A DNA stretch of 64,000 nt from Streptomyces spiralis (lineage in GTDB: Bacteria; Actinomycetota; Actinomycetes; Streptomycetales; Streptomycetaceae): contig NZ_BNBC01000001.1 of assembly GCF_014654675.1 (NCBI RefSeq), positions 382,010-446,009 on the forward strand. The letters are read 5' to 3'. The notes beneath the pieces were generated by a model. The model did no database searches, was not told where the DNA came from, and saw only the letters and a program-made list of their open reading frames with translations. Position 1 is the first letter of the stretch; each line of letters starts with the position of its first letter. Below are positions 1-9,568 of this stretch, piece by piece. Both the position numbers and the translations under genes were made by a program.

Positions 1-794
<794 letters not shown>

Positions 795-844
795 TTATCG
801 GTCGCGGGGGCCAGGGGCGCAGCTCTGAGCAGGAATCGAGGCGA

Positions 845-1153
845 TTACTTCTCGATGATCGCGAGGACGTCGCGAGCCGAGAGGACGAGGTACTCCTCGT
901 TGTTGTACTTCACCTCGGTGCCGCCGTACTTGCTGTAGAGCACGACGTCGCCGACCTTGACGTCGAGCGGAAGGCGGTTGCCGTCCTCGAAGCGGCCCGG
1001 GCCCACGGCCAGGACGACGCCCTCCTGGGGCTTCTCCTTGGCGGTGTCCGGGATGACCAGGCCCGAGGCCGTGGTCTGCTCGGCGTCGAGCGGCTGGACC
1101 ACGATGCGGTCCTCGAGCGGCTTGATGGCAACCTTGGAGCTGGCGGTCGTCAC
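845..1153 (-). CDS. groES: GroES co-chaperonin
   Basis: Ten-kilodalton co-chaperonin that caps the GroEL ring. The 102-residue protein has the family landmarks [10 protein letters not shown] near the N terminus, the mobile loop around residues 25-40 ([17 protein letters not shown]), [15 protein letters not shown] and the C-terminal [11 protein letters not shown]. The start is a GTG-less ATG at 1153 preceded by a purine-rich stretch (GGGGGAGG in the transcript). It is the first gene of the groES-groEL operon, with two CIRCE operators and a vegetative promoter 100-180 nt upstream. Confidence 0.98.
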   Translation of the reverse strand: MTTASSKVAIKPLEDRIVVQPLDAEQTTASGLVIPDTAKEKPQEGVVLAVGPGRFEDGNRLPLDVKVGDVVLYSKYGGTEVKYNNEEYLVLSARDVLAIIEK

Positions 1154-1252
1154 GATCCGACCTCCCCCTTCGGAGATCTCACGGGGTTAACTGTCTGAGG
1201 TGGCGACCAGGTCGATCCGTCGTCGCGGGTGCCGGACCTGCCCGTCGCTGTG

Positions 1253-1279
1253 TTGGCACTCTCCAGGGGGGAGTGCCAG
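1253..1279 (-). promoter_or_regulatory. CIRCE operator, groES-proximal copy
   Basis: Inverted repeat TTGGCACTC - 9 nt - GAGTGCCAG, one or two bases off the canonical HrcA site TTAGCACTC-N9-GAGTGCTAA. It covers the predicted transcription start of groES. HrcA bound here should block initiation until heat shock. Confidence 0.9.
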
Positions 1280-1284
1280 AGCCG

Positions 1285-1314
1285 AGACTATGACCGTCGT
1301 TAGCACTCGGTCAA
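1285..1314 (-). promoter_or_regulatory. Predicted groES vegetative promoter
   Basis: On the minus strand TTGACC (1314-1309) and TAGTCT (1290-1285) are separated by 18 nt, close to the Streptomyces HrdB consensus. The -35 lies inside the distal CIRCE and the expected start point falls in the proximal CIRCE. Confidence 0.75.
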
Positions 1315-1326
1315 GCGGAGTGCCAA
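1300..1326 (-). promoter_or_regulatory. CIRCE operator, groES-distal copy
   Basis: Inverted repeat TTAGCACTC - 9 nt - GAGTGCCAA with the canonical 9-nt spacer. It overlaps the -35 hexamer of the groES promoter. Paired with the copy at 1253-1279, it gives HrcA two contacts across one promoter. Confidence 0.92.
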
Positions 1327-1403
1327 TTGCCTCGCGGCGCGTCGGCCGGGGGCTCGTTCTGCGAGTCGTCTGTGCGAGGTGCTGTGCCCTGTCGTGACCG
1401 ACC

Positions 1404-1424
1404 CTGGGGGCTGCCGCCCCCCAG
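1404..1424. terminator. GC-rich hairpin between deacetylase genes and groES
   Basis: CTGGGGG and CCCCCAG arms flank a 7-nt loop, a common Streptomyces terminator-like hairpin without a U-run. A second C/G-rich hairpin-like stretch follows at about 1459-1480. Together they probably separate the upstream minus-strand deacetylase genes from groES. No gene is visible in 1327-1553. Confidence 0.45.
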
Positions 1425-1553
1425 ACCCCCGCTTCGGCCTGAACGGCCTCGTCCTCGAACTCCCCCGGAGGGGGCACCCCCGGACGGGCTGCTTGATGCC
1501 GGACTCGGCTGCGCGATGTGCCCTTCCGATCACGCCCCCCCGGATCGCTTGCT

Positions 1554-2387
1554 TCAGAGGTAGTCCTCCAGCCTCCCCACCGTCAGGCCCTCCTCCTGGA
1601 TTCTTCGCAGGAGGCGGGTCGTGCGGGTGCGCAGAGGTGGGCCGTCGAGGTCGTCGTCGTTGGCGGCGACCAGGAGGATGTCGCCGGGGCGGAGGGAGTG
1701 GGGACCGTGGGTGAAGTGCAGGTCGGCCTCCTTCATCGACGCGCGCCACAGGACGACCGCCGAGACCCCGCAGTGGGCGGCGGCGTGCAGGGTCGTGGTG
1801 TCGTACGCGCCGTAGGGCGGGCGGAGGAGGCGGGCGCGGACGCCGAAGCGGGCGTGGAGCTTGTCGCGCTGGCCGCAGATCTCCGCGCGCTGGGCCCGGT
1901 ACGGCAGGCCGCGCAGCGGCGGGTGGTCCAGGGTGTGGTTCTCCAGGTCCGCGCCGGCCGACAGCAGGCGCCCGAAGTGCCCGTAGCCCGGGCCGACGAC
2001 GCTGTCGGTGAGGAACATGCCGACCGGCAGCCGCAGTTCGCGGACCATGTCGACGAACCGCGGGTCCCGTTCGACGCCGTCGTCGTAGGTGAGGAAGACG
2101 ACCCGGTCGGAGGTGCGGACGTGGTCCAGGACCGGCGGCAGGGCGGAGGCCCGCTTGGTGAGGCGCAGCGGGCGGGCCGGCGGGTGCGGGGGCGGGGACA
2201 GCGGGGCCGCGAGGCCCCAGTGGCGGTACGGCTGTCCGGCGGCCGGTGTCTGGGGCCGTACCCGCTGTGCCGCCTTGCGGCCCAGCCGTTCGATCGGGTC
2301 GACGGAGGGCGCGCAGCCGGCCAGGAGCAGCAGTGCGGCCGCGAGCAGGAGCGCGGCCGTGCGCCGGGGCCACGGCCGCAGCGTCAC
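1554..2387 (-). CDS. Polysaccharide deacetylase family lipoprotein (second copy, degenerate motif 5)
   Basis: Predicted exported NodB-fold carbohydrate esterase (CE4-like) acting on cell-envelope glycans. The 277-residue protein starts at a GTG overlapping the previous gene's TGA. It has a lipoprotein-type signal (hydrophobic run, then LLAGC). NodB motifs: the aspartate pair in VVFLTYDDG, the metal histidines in NHTLDHP, and RPPYGAYD. The motif-5 histidine is absent: the copy next door reads GDIVLTHF, this one reads GDILLVAAN. Activity or specificity may therefore be altered. Both copies end in RLEDYL and look like a tandem duplication that diverged. Confidence 0.85.
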   Translation of the reverse strand: MTLRPWPRRTAALLLAAALLLLAGCAPSVDPIERLGRKAAQRVRPQTPAAGQPYRHWGLAAPLSPPPHPPARPLRLTKRASALPPVLDHVRTSDRVVFLTYDDGVERDPRFVDMVRELRLPVGMFLTDSVVGPGYGHFGRLLSAGADLENHTLDHPPLRGLPYRAQRAEICGQRDKLHARFGVRARLLRPPYGAYDTTTLHAAAHCGVSAVVLWRASMKEADLHFTHGPHSLRPGDILLVAANDDDLDGPPLRTRTTRLLRRIQEEGLTVGRLEDYL

Positions 2388-3328
2388 AGGTAGTCCTCCA
2401 GCCGGGCCACCGCGAACCCCTTGGCCGTCACGTAGTTCAGGAACCGGCGCATGTCGTCGGCCATCGTGCCGTTCCACTCCTTGCGGCCCCGGAAATGGGT
2501 GAGGACGATGTCGCCGCGGCGCAGCCGCTGGTCGTCCTCGCGGAACTCCCAGTGGTCGACGAAGACCTCCTCGTTCCAGATCGGCGCGTATTCGATGCCG
2601 CAGGCCTTGGCGGCGGCCAGGGTGTCCTGGTTGTAGTTGCCGTAGGGCGGGCGCATGAGCTTCGGGCGCTTGCCGAACTGGTCCTCCATGATGTCCTGCA
2701 TGTCGCAGATCTCGCGCCTCTGCTGCTCGTAGGACAGGCCCGGCAGATAGGGGTGGTGCAGTGTGTGGTTGTTGAGGGTGACCCCCGAGGCCTGCATCTT
2801 CCGGAAGTACGCGTAGTCGTCCTTGATGAGGTAGTCGGTGAGGAACGCCGTGTAGGGGATCTTCAGGTCGCTCATCATGCGCAGGAAGGCGGGGTCCTTC
2901 TCCGCGCCGTCGTCGATGGTGAGGAAGACGACCTTGTCCTCGGTGGGGACCGTGGTGAAGACCGGCGGGAGGTACCAGTCCTTCTGACGGCTCACCTCGA
3001 AGCCCGGGCGGGCGGTGATCCTCGGTTTCACGGCAGGGGGCTTCGGAGGTGTGAGGGGGACCTGCTTCAGGCCCCAGCGCCGGGCGGCGGCGACCCGGGC
3101 CGCGTAGGAGGCGCGCAGCCGGGTGGCGTAGGAGTCGAGGGCGCGGGCCGCGGGTGCCTGGCCGAGCTGCTGCCCCGGGGCGGGCGGCACGGGTGCGTCG
3201 CGTTCGGAGCAGCCGGAGGCGAGGGCGGCGACGGCGAGGGTGGCGAGCCCGACTCGGACACCCGCCCTGCACCGGACAGAACGGACCACCTTGGGACGCT
3301 TTTTATCGTTTTGTACGACTGCTCTCAT
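2384..3328 (-). CDS. Polysaccharide deacetylase family lipoprotein (first copy)
   Basis: Predicted membrane-anchored NodB/CE4 deacetylase of 314 residues. A basic N terminus and hydrophobic stretch end in a lipobox-like ALASGC. A linker of about 90 residues is followed by the NodB domain. All expected motifs are present: VVFLTIDDG, NHTLHHP, LMRPPYGNYN, IWNEEV and GDIVLTHF. The ATG at 3328 was chosen because it precedes the signal peptide. It runs divergently from the methyltransferase gene and is translationally coupled (GTGA) to the second deacetylase. The substrate cannot be read from sequence; peptidoglycan or a secondary wall polymer is most likely. Confidence 0.85.
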   Translation of the reverse strand: MRAVVQNDKKRPKVVRSVRCRAGVRVGLATLAVAALASGCSERDAPVPPAPGQQLGQAPAARALDSYATRLRASYAARVAAARRWGLKQVPLTPPKPPAVKPRITARPGFEVSRQKDWYLPPVFTTVPTEDKVVFLTIDDGAEKDPAFLRMMSDLKIPYTAFLTDYLIKDDYAYFRKMQASGVTLNNHTLHHPYLPGLSYEQQRREICDMQDIMEDQFGKRPKLMRPPYGNYNQDTLAAAKACGIEYAPIWNEEVFVDHWEFREDDQRLRRGDIVLTHFRGRKEWNGTMADDMRRFLNYVTAKGFAVARLEDYL

Positions 3329-3419
3329 GGTGCCGGATCCTCGCAGGCCACCGGCCCGCACCCGCGACGACACCGCGGCCGCCGGGCACACCGTCCACCG
3401 ACTGGCCGACAATGAGCCC

Positions 3420-4622
3420 GTGAACGACCCACAGGCCCCGCTCGACGCCTTCGCAGCCCTGCTCACCCCCGAGGGCCGCGCCCTCCTCGACGAGGTGCGC
3501 GACACCGATCCCGCCGACGAACTCGCCGTCGCCACCCGCCTGCGCCGCGACCACCCGGCCGGACTGGTGTCGGCGGCGCTCGGGCAGGCCCGGCTGCGGC
3601 AGCGGGCGGCGGCGAAGCTGGGGGCCGAGGACGCGCGGCGGATGTACTTCACGCCGAACGGGGTCGAGCAGTCGACGCGGGCGAGCGTGGCCGCCCACCG
3701 GGCCGCACGCCTCGCCGAGCTGGGCGTGACCTCGCTCGCCGACCTGTGCTGCGGCATCGGCGGCGACGCGATCGCCCTCGCCCGCGCCGGGATCCGGGTC
3801 CTCGCCGTCGACCGCGACCCGGTGACCGCCGCCGCGGCCCGCGCGAACGCCGAGGCCCTGGGGCTCTCCGAGCTGATCGAGGTGCGGGAGGCGGACGTGA
3901 CGGACGTCGACACCTCCCCGTACGACGCGGTGTTCGTCGACCCGGCCCGCAGGGGCGGCCGGGGTCGGATCTTCGACCCTGAGGCCTACTCGCCGCCGCT
4001 CTCCTGGGCGGTCGGGACCGCCCTCAAGGCCCCGCACGCCGCCCTGAAGATCGCCCCCGGTGTCCCGCACGAGGCGGTGCCGCCGCAGGCCGAGGCCGAG
4101 TGGATCTCCGACGGCGGGGACGTGAAGGAGGCGGTGCTGTGGTTCGGCACCGAGCCGGGCCTGGTGCGGGCGACGCTGCTCCCCGGCCCGCACAGCCTGC
4201 GCGGCCGGGGCCTGGCGAACCCCCCGGTCCGCCCGCCGGGCCGCTACCTGTACGAGCCCGACGGCGCCGTCATCCGCGCCCATCTCGTCGCCGAGGTCGC
4301 CGCGGACCTCGACGGCGGCCTCCTCGACGAGACGATCGCGTACGTCACCGCCGACGAACTCCGGCCCACCCCGTACGCCACCGCCTACGAGATCACCGAC
4401 CACCTCCCCTTCAACGTCAAGAAGCTGAAGGCGCTGCTGCGGGAGCGCGAGGTCGGCGCCCTGACCGTGAAGAAGCGCGGCTCGGCCGTCGAGCCGGAGG
4501 AGCTGCGCAGGAAGGTGCTGCCCAAGCCGCACGGCCGTAACGCCGCCACGGTCTTCCTCACCCGCGTCGCGGGCGCCCCCGCCATGCTGCTCGGACACCC
4601 CACGGGGCCGCATACGGAGTGA
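3420..4622 (+). CDS. Class I SAM-dependent methyltransferase, THUMP-like C-terminal domain
   Basis: A cytoplasmic protein of about 400 residues. The Rossmann methyltransferase signature is clear: LADLCCGIGGDAIALA (motif I), VLAVDRDP (acidic end of beta 2) and YDAVFVDPARR (motif IV). The C-terminal region (AYEITDHLPFNVKKLKALL, then LTVKKRG) resembles the THUMP-like domain seen at the end of this actinobacterial family, suggesting a nucleic-acid substrate. The GTG at 3420 was preferred to an ATG at 3327 that would overlap the divergent deacetylase start; the ribosome site is weak, so the start is uncertain. The substrate is unknown. Confidence 0.8.
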   Translation: MNDPQAPLDAFAALLTPEGRALLDEVRDTDPADELAVATRLRRDHPAGLVSAALGQARLRQRAAAKLGAEDARRMYFTPNGVEQSTRASVAAHRAARLAELGVTSLADLCCGIGGDAIALARAGIRVLAVDRDPVTAAAARANAEALGLSELIEVREADVTDVDTSPYDAVFVDPARRGGRGRIFDPEAYSPPLSWAVGTALKAPHAALKIAPGVPHEAVPPQAEAEWISDGGDVKEAVLWFGTEPGLVRATLLPGPHSLRGRGLANPPVRPPGRYLYEPDGAVIRAHLVAEVAADLDGGLLDETIAYVTADELRPTPYATAYEITDHLPFNVKKLKALLREREVGALTVKKRGSAVEPEELRRKVLPKPHGRNAATVFLTRVAGAPAMLLGHPTGPHTE

Positions 4623-4747
4623 TCAGCCGAACGACCCGGTCGGGCGCGCTGCGCGTGCGGACCGGCCGCCTCGCCGCGAGAGTGGACACGACAAGTGGCC
4701 GCCACAGGCAGCCGGCGGACGGGGCGCGTGCGGAAGCGAGGACATCC

Positions 4748-5176
4748 ATGCTGCGGGGCTTCAAGAACTTCCTGATGCGCGGCGACGTGATCGTGATCGC
4801 CGTCGGCCTGATCGTGGCCCTGGCGTTCAGCACGCTGATCAAGGCGTTCACCGACTTCGTGATCAACCCGATCATCGCCCGCGCCCAGGGCGGCACGTCG
4901 CCCGGCCTCGGCTGGCAGCTCGGCAACCCGGGCAACAAGGCCACCTACCTGGACATCGGGTCGTTCATCTCGGCACTGATCTACTTCATCATCTTCATGG
5001 CGGTCGTCTACTTCCTGATCGTGCTGCCCTACCGGCACTACCAGGCGCGCCGGGGTGTGGCGGTCTTCAAGGACCCGGTGCCCACGAAGACGTGCCCGGC
5101 GTGTCTGTCGGACGACCTGCCCAAGCCCGCCGCCAAGTGCCGCTACTGCGGCTCGGCGCAGCCCGGCGCGGCCTGA
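4748..5176 (+). CDS. mscL: MscL-type mechanosensitive channel with C-terminal zinc ribbon
   Basis: Large-conductance mechanosensitive channel that releases solutes on hypo-osmotic shock. The 142-residue protein has the MscL N-terminal helix and pore helix (MLRGFKNFLMRGDVIVIAVG, then a first membrane helix to about residue 40). A periplasmic loop follows, then a second membrane helix at about 71-93. Instead of the usual short cytoplasmic helix bundle, the tail carries two CxxC pairs (C116/C119 and C131/C134) that look like a zinc ribbon. The start follows an AGCGAGG ribosome site. A stem-loop lies just after the stop. Confidence 0.9.
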   Translation: MLRGFKNFLMRGDVIVIAVGLIVALAFSTLIKAFTDFVINPIIARAQGGTSPGLGWQLGNPGNKATYLDIGSFISALIYFIIFMAVVYFLIVLPYRHYQARRGVAVFKDPVPTKTCPACLSDDLPKPAAKCRYCGSAQPGAA

Positions 5177-5203
5177 GCTGCCCCGACCGCCCCCTTCGAA
5201 AGT

Positions 5204-5220
5204 TTCGAAGCCCGCGTCGG
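5204..5220. terminator. Short palindrome between mscL and the lacI-type gene
   Basis: CTTCGAAA-G-TTTCGAAG is a perfect 8-bp inverted repeat between two convergent genes. It could end mscL transcription. However, the CGAAA/TTTCG halves also resemble the CGAAA-type repeats reported at Streptomyces xylanolytic promoters, so a regulatory role for the neighbouring sugar locus is an alternative. Confidence 0.4.
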
Positions 5221-5249
5221 CGCCGCACCAGTCCGCGTCGGCACCGTTC

Positions 5250-6278
5250 TCACGCTCCGGGTGCCGCCGTGCTGCTGCGGACGACCAGGCTCGTCGCCAG
5301 TTCCACCCGGGTCGCCACCGGCGTCTCCTCCTCGCGCCCGAGGTCCAGGACCAGCCGCGCCGCCGCCTCGGCCATCTCCGTCAGCGGCTGCCGCACGGTG
5401 GTCAGCGGCGGCCCCACCCAGCGGGCCACGGGCAGGTCGTCGAAGCCGACCACGCTCAGGTCCTCCGGTATGCGCAGCCCCAGCTCCCGCGCCGCCTCGT
5501 ACAGGCCGAGCGCCTGGAGGTCGTTGCCCGCGAAGATCGCGGTCGGCCGGTCCTCACGGCGCAGCAGCTTCAGGCCCAGCCGGTAACCGGCCTCGTGATG
5601 GAAGTCGCCGGTGACGATCAGCGAGGGGTCCACCGGCAGCCCCGCGGTCTCCAGCGCGGCCCGGTAGCCGTCGACCCGGGCGCGGCTGCACATCATCCGT
5701 GACGGCCCGCTGAGCGCGCCGATGCGGGTGTGGCCGAGCTCGACCAGGTGCCGGGTGGCGGCGAGGCCGCCCTGCCAGTTGGTCGCGCCGATCGAGGGCA
5801 CGTCGGTGCCGGGGTCGCCGGCCGGGTCCATCACCACGAACGGGATGGACCGGCTGGTCAGCAGCGCCCGCTGGGACTCGTCGAGCCCGGACAGCACGAG
5901 CACCACGCCGTGCGGGCGGCGGGCGGCGACCTGGTCGGCCCAGGTCCGCCCGGGGATGAGCCGGCCCGCGCTCTCGGAGAGCACCACGCTCAGGCCCGCG
6001 TCCCGGGCCACGTTCTCCACGCCCCGGATGACCTCCATCGCCCAGGCGCTCTCCAACTCGTGGAAGACCAGGTCGATCAGGGGTGAGCGGGTGGCCTCGG
6101 CTCGTCTGCGCCGGTAGCCGTGGGCGCGCAGCAGCTCCTCGACCCGGCTGCGCGTACTCGGGGCGACATCGGCGCGGCCGTTGAGGACCTTCGAAACAGT
6201 CGGAGCCGACACGCCTGCCTCGCGGGCGATCTCGGCAAGTGTGGCAGTGCGGGTTTCCGCGGTCTTCATCGGCTTCAT
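5250..6278 (-). CDS. LacI-family transcriptional regulator of the adjacent sugar operon
   Basis: 342-residue repressor. An N-terminal LacI helix-turn-helix (TLAEIAREAGVSAPTVSKVLNG) and hinge (RVEELLRAHGYRRR) precede a periplasmic-binding-protein-like sensor domain with LIDLVFHEL, GVVLVLSGLDE and the C-terminal PLTTVRQP element. It is divergent from the sugar transporter/GH3 operon, the usual arrangement of BxlR/CebR-like regulators. It probably represses the operon until an oligosaccharide binds. Alternative start: the second ATG three codons in. Confidence 0.9.
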   Translation of the reverse strand: MKPMKTAETRTATLAEIAREAGVSAPTVSKVLNGRADVAPSTRSRVEELLRAHGYRRRRAEATRSPLIDLVFHELESAWAMEVIRGVENVARDAGLSVVLSESAGRLIPGRTWADQVAARRPHGVVLVLSGLDESQRALLTSRSIPFVVMDPAGDPGTDVPSIGATNWQGGLAATRHLVELGHTRIGALSGPSRMMCSRARVDGYRAALETAGLPVDPSLIVTGDFHHEAGYRLGLKLLRREDRPTAIFAGNDLQALGLYEAARELGLRIPEDLSVVGFDDLPVARWVGPPLTTVRQPLTEMAEAAARLVLDLGREEETPVATRVELATSLVVRSSTAAPGA

Positions 6279-6307
6279 GGTCCGAGATCGTAACTCCGCA
6301 AGACCTC

Positions 6308-6336
6308 TTGACGAACCCCCCAGAACGTCTTACGTT
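6308..6336 (+). promoter_or_regulatory. Predicted promoter of the bxlEFG-bxlA-like operon
   Basis: TTGACG (6308-6313) and TACGTT (6331-6336) are separated by exactly 17 nt, a good HrdB-type promoter. The start would lie near 6343, about 80 nt before the binding-protein gene. Confidence 0.7.
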
Positions 6337-6371
6337 CCCGGAACATTCGAAGTAACATCCGAAACATTCGG
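6334..6371 (+). promoter_or_regulatory. Candidate LacI-type operators over the sugar-operon promoter
   Basis: Two perfect inverted repeats sit at and just downstream of the -10: GTTCC-C-GGAAC (6334-6344) and CCGAA-ACA-TTCGG (6359-6371). A related half GGAACATTCG overlaps the first. The position, covering the -10 and +1, fits repression by the divergent LacI protein. Which repeat is bound is not known. Confidence 0.55.
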
Positions 6372-6422
6372 GTAACCGACGCAGCGTCCTGCCCGAGTGA
6401 TCTTTGTGAAAGGTGCCGCCTT

Positions 6423-7730
6423 ATGGAGTCCTACAGCAGACGCTGGTTCCTCGGTGCGGGCGCGGGCGTCGTCGCCGCCGCCGGACTGACCGCCTGTGGT
6501 TCCGGCAGCGGCTCGGGCGGCTCGGGCGGCACCGTCAACGCCATGACGTACGGCGACGACGCAGTCAAGGTACAGGAGAAGGCGGTCACCCGGTTCAACG
6601 CCTCTGCGGCGGCCAAGACGGCCAAGGGCAAGGTCAAGCTGCAGAAGGTGCCCGGCGCGGACTACCCGGCCAAGCTGCGCACCGCGATGGGCTCGCCCAA
6701 CGCCCCCGACGTGTTCTTCAACTGGGGCGGCGGCTCGATCAAGGCGTACAAGGAAGCCGACCAGCTGATCGACCTGACCGACACCATCCAGTCCGACTCG
6801 GTCCTCAAGAGCGGCTTCCTGCCCTCCGTTCTCGCCTCCGGGGCGCTCGAGAACAAGATGTACGGCATCCCGATGCGCGGCATGCAGCCCGTGCTGGTCT
6901 TCTACAACAAGACCCTGTTCACCGAGCACAAGCTCCAGGCGCCCAAGACCTGGGACCAGCTGCTCGACCTCAACGCCAAGCTGAAGAAGGCGAAGATCAC
7001 CCCCTTCGCGCTCGGCGGCGCCGACATCTGGCCCGAGCTGATGTGGCTGGAGTACCTGGTCGACCGCATCGGCGGCCCCCAGGTCTTCGCCAAGATCAAG
7101 GACGGCGACACCTCCGCCTGGGGCGACCCGGCCGTGCTCAAGGCCGCGGAGGCGGCCAAGCAGCTCATCGACGACGGCGCCTTCGGCAAGGGCTTCAGCT
7201 CGGTGGCGTACACCAACGGCGGCGCGCCCGCGCTGCTCGCCAAGGGCAGGGCGGCGATGCACCTGATGGGCTCGTGGGAGTACTCCACGCAGCTCGGCAA
7301 GTTCCCGGACTTCGCCAAGAAGGACCTGGGCTGGTTCGCGTTCCCGAGCTACGACGGCGGCGCCGGCGACATCCGCAACGTCGTCGGCAACCCCACCAAC
7401 TACTGGTCGGTCAACGCCCGGGTCTCCAACAAGGACGCGGCCATAGCCTTCCTGCGCGACTGCGCCTCCGAGGCGTACACCAAGGACCTGATCGCCAACG
7501 GTGACGTCCCGACCACGACCATCGCGGAGAAGCTGCTGGACGCCTCCCCGAACCCGGAGTTCGCCAAGTTCCAGTACCAGATGGTGCAGAACGCCCCGGC
7601 GTTCACGCTCAGCTGGGACCAGGCGGTCGACCCGAACGTGTCGCAGCCGATGCTGACCGAGGTCAACAAGCTGTTCGTGGGCAAGTCGTCGCCGAGCCAG
7701 TTCGTCTCGGCGCTCAAGGGGCTGAAGTGA
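6423..7730 (+). CDS. ABC sugar transporter substrate-binding lipoprotein (BxlE-like)
   Basis: 435-residue CUT1-family solute-binding lipoprotein that captures oligosaccharide outside the cell. It has a twin-arginine-like start ([21 protein letters not shown], with the lipobox cysteine near residue 25), a Gly/Ser linker, then a family 1 extracellular binding fold. It is the first gene of the operon; its TGA overlaps the GTG of the first permease. With no ATPase gene in the operon, the transporter probably uses a shared MsiK-type ATPase. The assignment to xylobiose-like substrates rests on the downstream GH3 gene. Confidence 0.9.
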   Translation: MESYSRRWFLGAGAGVVAAAGLTACGSGSGSGGSGGTVNAMTYGDDAVKVQEKAVTRFNASAAAKTAKGKVKLQKVPGADYPAKLRTAMGSPNAPDVFFNWGGGSIKAYKEADQLIDLTDTIQSDSVLKSGFLPSVLASGALENKMYGIPMRGMQPVLVFYNKTLFTEHKLQAPKTWDQLLDLNAKLKKAKITPFALGGADIWPELMWLEYLVDRIGGPQVFAKIKDGDTSAWGDPAVLKAAEAAKQLIDDGAFGKGFSSVAYTNGGAPALLAKGRAAMHLMGSWEYSTQLGKFPDFAKKDLGWFAFPSYDGGAGDIRNVVGNPTNYWSVNARVSNKDAAIAFLRDCASEAYTKDLIANGDVPTTTIAEKLLDASPNPEFAKFQYQMVQNAPAFTLSWDQAVDPNVSQPMLTEVNKLFVGKSSPSQFVSALKGLK

Positions 7731-8623
7731 GCTCGTCGGTCACCACCCGGACGAAGGGCGGGCCCGGCCGGGGCGTGCGGGCGGGCCGCCCGAGCGCCGT
7801 CTGGGCCCTGCCCGCCGTCCTGTTCTTCACGATCTTCGCCGTCGCCCCCATGGCGCTGGCGTTCTACCTCTCCTTCACCAAGTGGAACGGCCTCGGCGAC
7901 CCCGAGCCGGTGGGCCTCGCCAACTGGCAGAAGCTGTTCGACGACCCGCGGCTGACCCAGTCCCTGACGGTGACCGTCCTGCTGACCGTCGTCAGCTGGG
8001 CCTTCCAGACGGTGGTGTCACTGCTGCTCGGAGTCTGGGCGGCGGGCCGCCAGCGCAACCGCGCGTTCCTCTCCGCGGTCTTCTTCGTGCCGTTCCTGCT
8101 GTCCTCGACGGCGATCTCGCTGCTGTTCTACGCCCTGCTCGACCCGAACTTCGGCATCATCCACGGGGACACGCTCGGCACGACCTCCGGCGCCTTCCTG
8201 GCGATCGTGTTCGTCGGCGGCTGGCAGTTCATCCCCTTCCACACCCTGATCTACCAGGGCGGGGCCCGGCAGATCCCCGAGGTGCTCTACCAGGCCGCCG
8301 CGATGGACGGCGCGGGCCGCTACCGCCAGTTCTTCTCCATCACCCTGCCCCAGCTGCGCAACACGGCGACCACGTCCAGCGTGCTGATGATCGTCGGCTC
8401 GCTGACGTACTTCGAGACCGTGCTGATCCTGACCCAGGGCGGTCCGGGCACGGACACCGCGATCCTGCCGTACCTGATGTACCAGGCGGGCTTCAAGAAC
8501 TACGACTTCGGCTACGCGAGCGCCGTCGCGTCCTTCCTCGTCGTCGCCGCCACCGCGCTGTCGCTGCTGCTGGTGCGGCTCTCCGGCTTCGGGAACATGC
8601 GCAGCACCAGGGAAGGAATGTGA
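7727..8623 (+). CDS. ABC sugar transporter permease, MalF-like (BxlF-like)
   Basis: 298-residue inner-membrane permease with six predicted helices. The binding-protein-dependent transport EAA loop reads [23 protein letters not shown] start, overlapping the upstream stop by one GTGA. It pairs with the next gene to form the heterodimeric channel of a CUT1 importer. Confidence 0.93.
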   Translation: MSSSVTTRTKGGPGRGVRAGRPSAVWALPAVLFFTIFAVAPMALAFYLSFTKWNGLGDPEPVGLANWQKLFDDPRLTQSLTVTVLLTVVSWAFQTVVSLLLGVWAAGRQRNRAFLSAVFFVPFLLSSTAISLLFYALLDPNFGIIHGDTLGTTSGAFLAIVFVGGWQFIPFHTLIYQGGARQIPEVLYQAAAMDGAGRYRQFFSITLPQLRNTATTSSVLMIVGSLTYFETVLILTQGGPGTDTAILPYLMYQAGFKNYDFGYASAVASFLVVAATALSLLLVRLSGFGNMRSTREGM

Positions 8624-8627
8624 CGAG

Positions 8628-9533
8628 ATGTCACACGACACGTTGCGACGTCCGCGTCCTGTGAAAACCTCCACCCGCCCGTCCGCCACGGACCCCGGCC
8701 GCCGCCGGCGGCACTGGACCCGACGCCCCAACCCGCTCGCGGGTGTGGGGTCGGTGCTGTGGCTCGTCGTGGTGATAATCCCGATCTACGCGATGATCTC
8801 GGTCTCGCTGACCCGCCAGGACCAGGCGCTGGGCAACAACGCCCTCAAGCCGCCCAGCCACCCCACGCTGGACAACTACAACACCGTCCTGCACAACGGC
8901 TTCGGCCACTTCCTGCTCAACACGCTCCTGGTGGCGGCGGCGGTCGTGGTGATCGTGCTGGCGCTGTGCGTCCCGCTGTCCTACGTGGCCGTGCGCGCCC
9001 GCACCTTCTGGTCGGGCGCGACCTTCCGGCTGTTCCTGCTGGGCGTGGCCATCCCCGCGCAGGCGGTCGTGGTCCCGCTCTACCTGATGATCGCCAAGCT
9101 GAACCTCTACGACAGCCTGCTCGCGATCATCCTGCCCACCGCGGCCTTCGCCATGCCGGTGTCCACGCTGATCCTCACCGGCACCATGCGGGACATCTCC
9201 GAGGAGATGTACGAGGCGATGTCCCTGGACGGCGCCTCCACCACCCGCATGCTCTTCCAGCTGGTCATCCCGATGACCAAGGGCGGGATCAGCACCGTCG
9301 TCATCTACTCGGCGCTCCAGGCCTGGAACGGCTTCCTCTTCCCGCTGATCTTCACCCAGTCCGACGGCCCGCGCGTGCTGACCCTCGGCCTGTTCAACTA
9401 CGTCAGCCAGTTCGGGGTGAACATCCCCGCCCTGCTCGCCTCGGTCGTCCTCTCGGGGATCCCGATCTTCGCCGTCTATCTGGTGGCCCGGCGTGCCCTC
9501 GTCGGCGGACTGATGGGCGTGGGCGGCAAGTGA
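8628..9533 (+). CDS. ABC sugar transporter permease, MalG-like (BxlG-like)
   Basis: 301-residue permease. An N-terminal cytoplasmic tail rich in Arg/Pro precedes six predicted helices and the EAA loop YEAMSLDGASTTRMLFQLVI. The ATG at 8628 lies 4 nt after the previous stop, with GGAAGGAATG just upstream. It is followed 35 nt later by the GH3 gene, consistent with import and cytoplasmic hydrolysis of the sugar. Confidence 0.93.
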   Translation: MSHDTLRRPRPVKTSTRPSATDPGRRRRHWTRRPNPLAGVGSVLWLVVVIIPIYAMISVSLTRQDQALGNNALKPPSHPTLDNYNTVLHNGFGHFLLNTLLVAAAVVVIVLALCVPLSYVAVRARTFWSGATFRLFLLGVAIPAQAVVVPLYLMIAKLNLYDSLLAIILPTAAFAMPVSTLILTGTMRDISEEMYEAMSLDGASTTRMLFQLVIPMTKGGISTVVIYSALQAWNGFLFPLIFTQSDGPRVLTLGLFNYVSQFGVNIPALLASVVLSGIPIFAVYLVARRALVGGLMGVGGK

Positions 9534-9568
9534 ACGCACCCTTCCCCGACGACTCTGACAGGAGTTCC

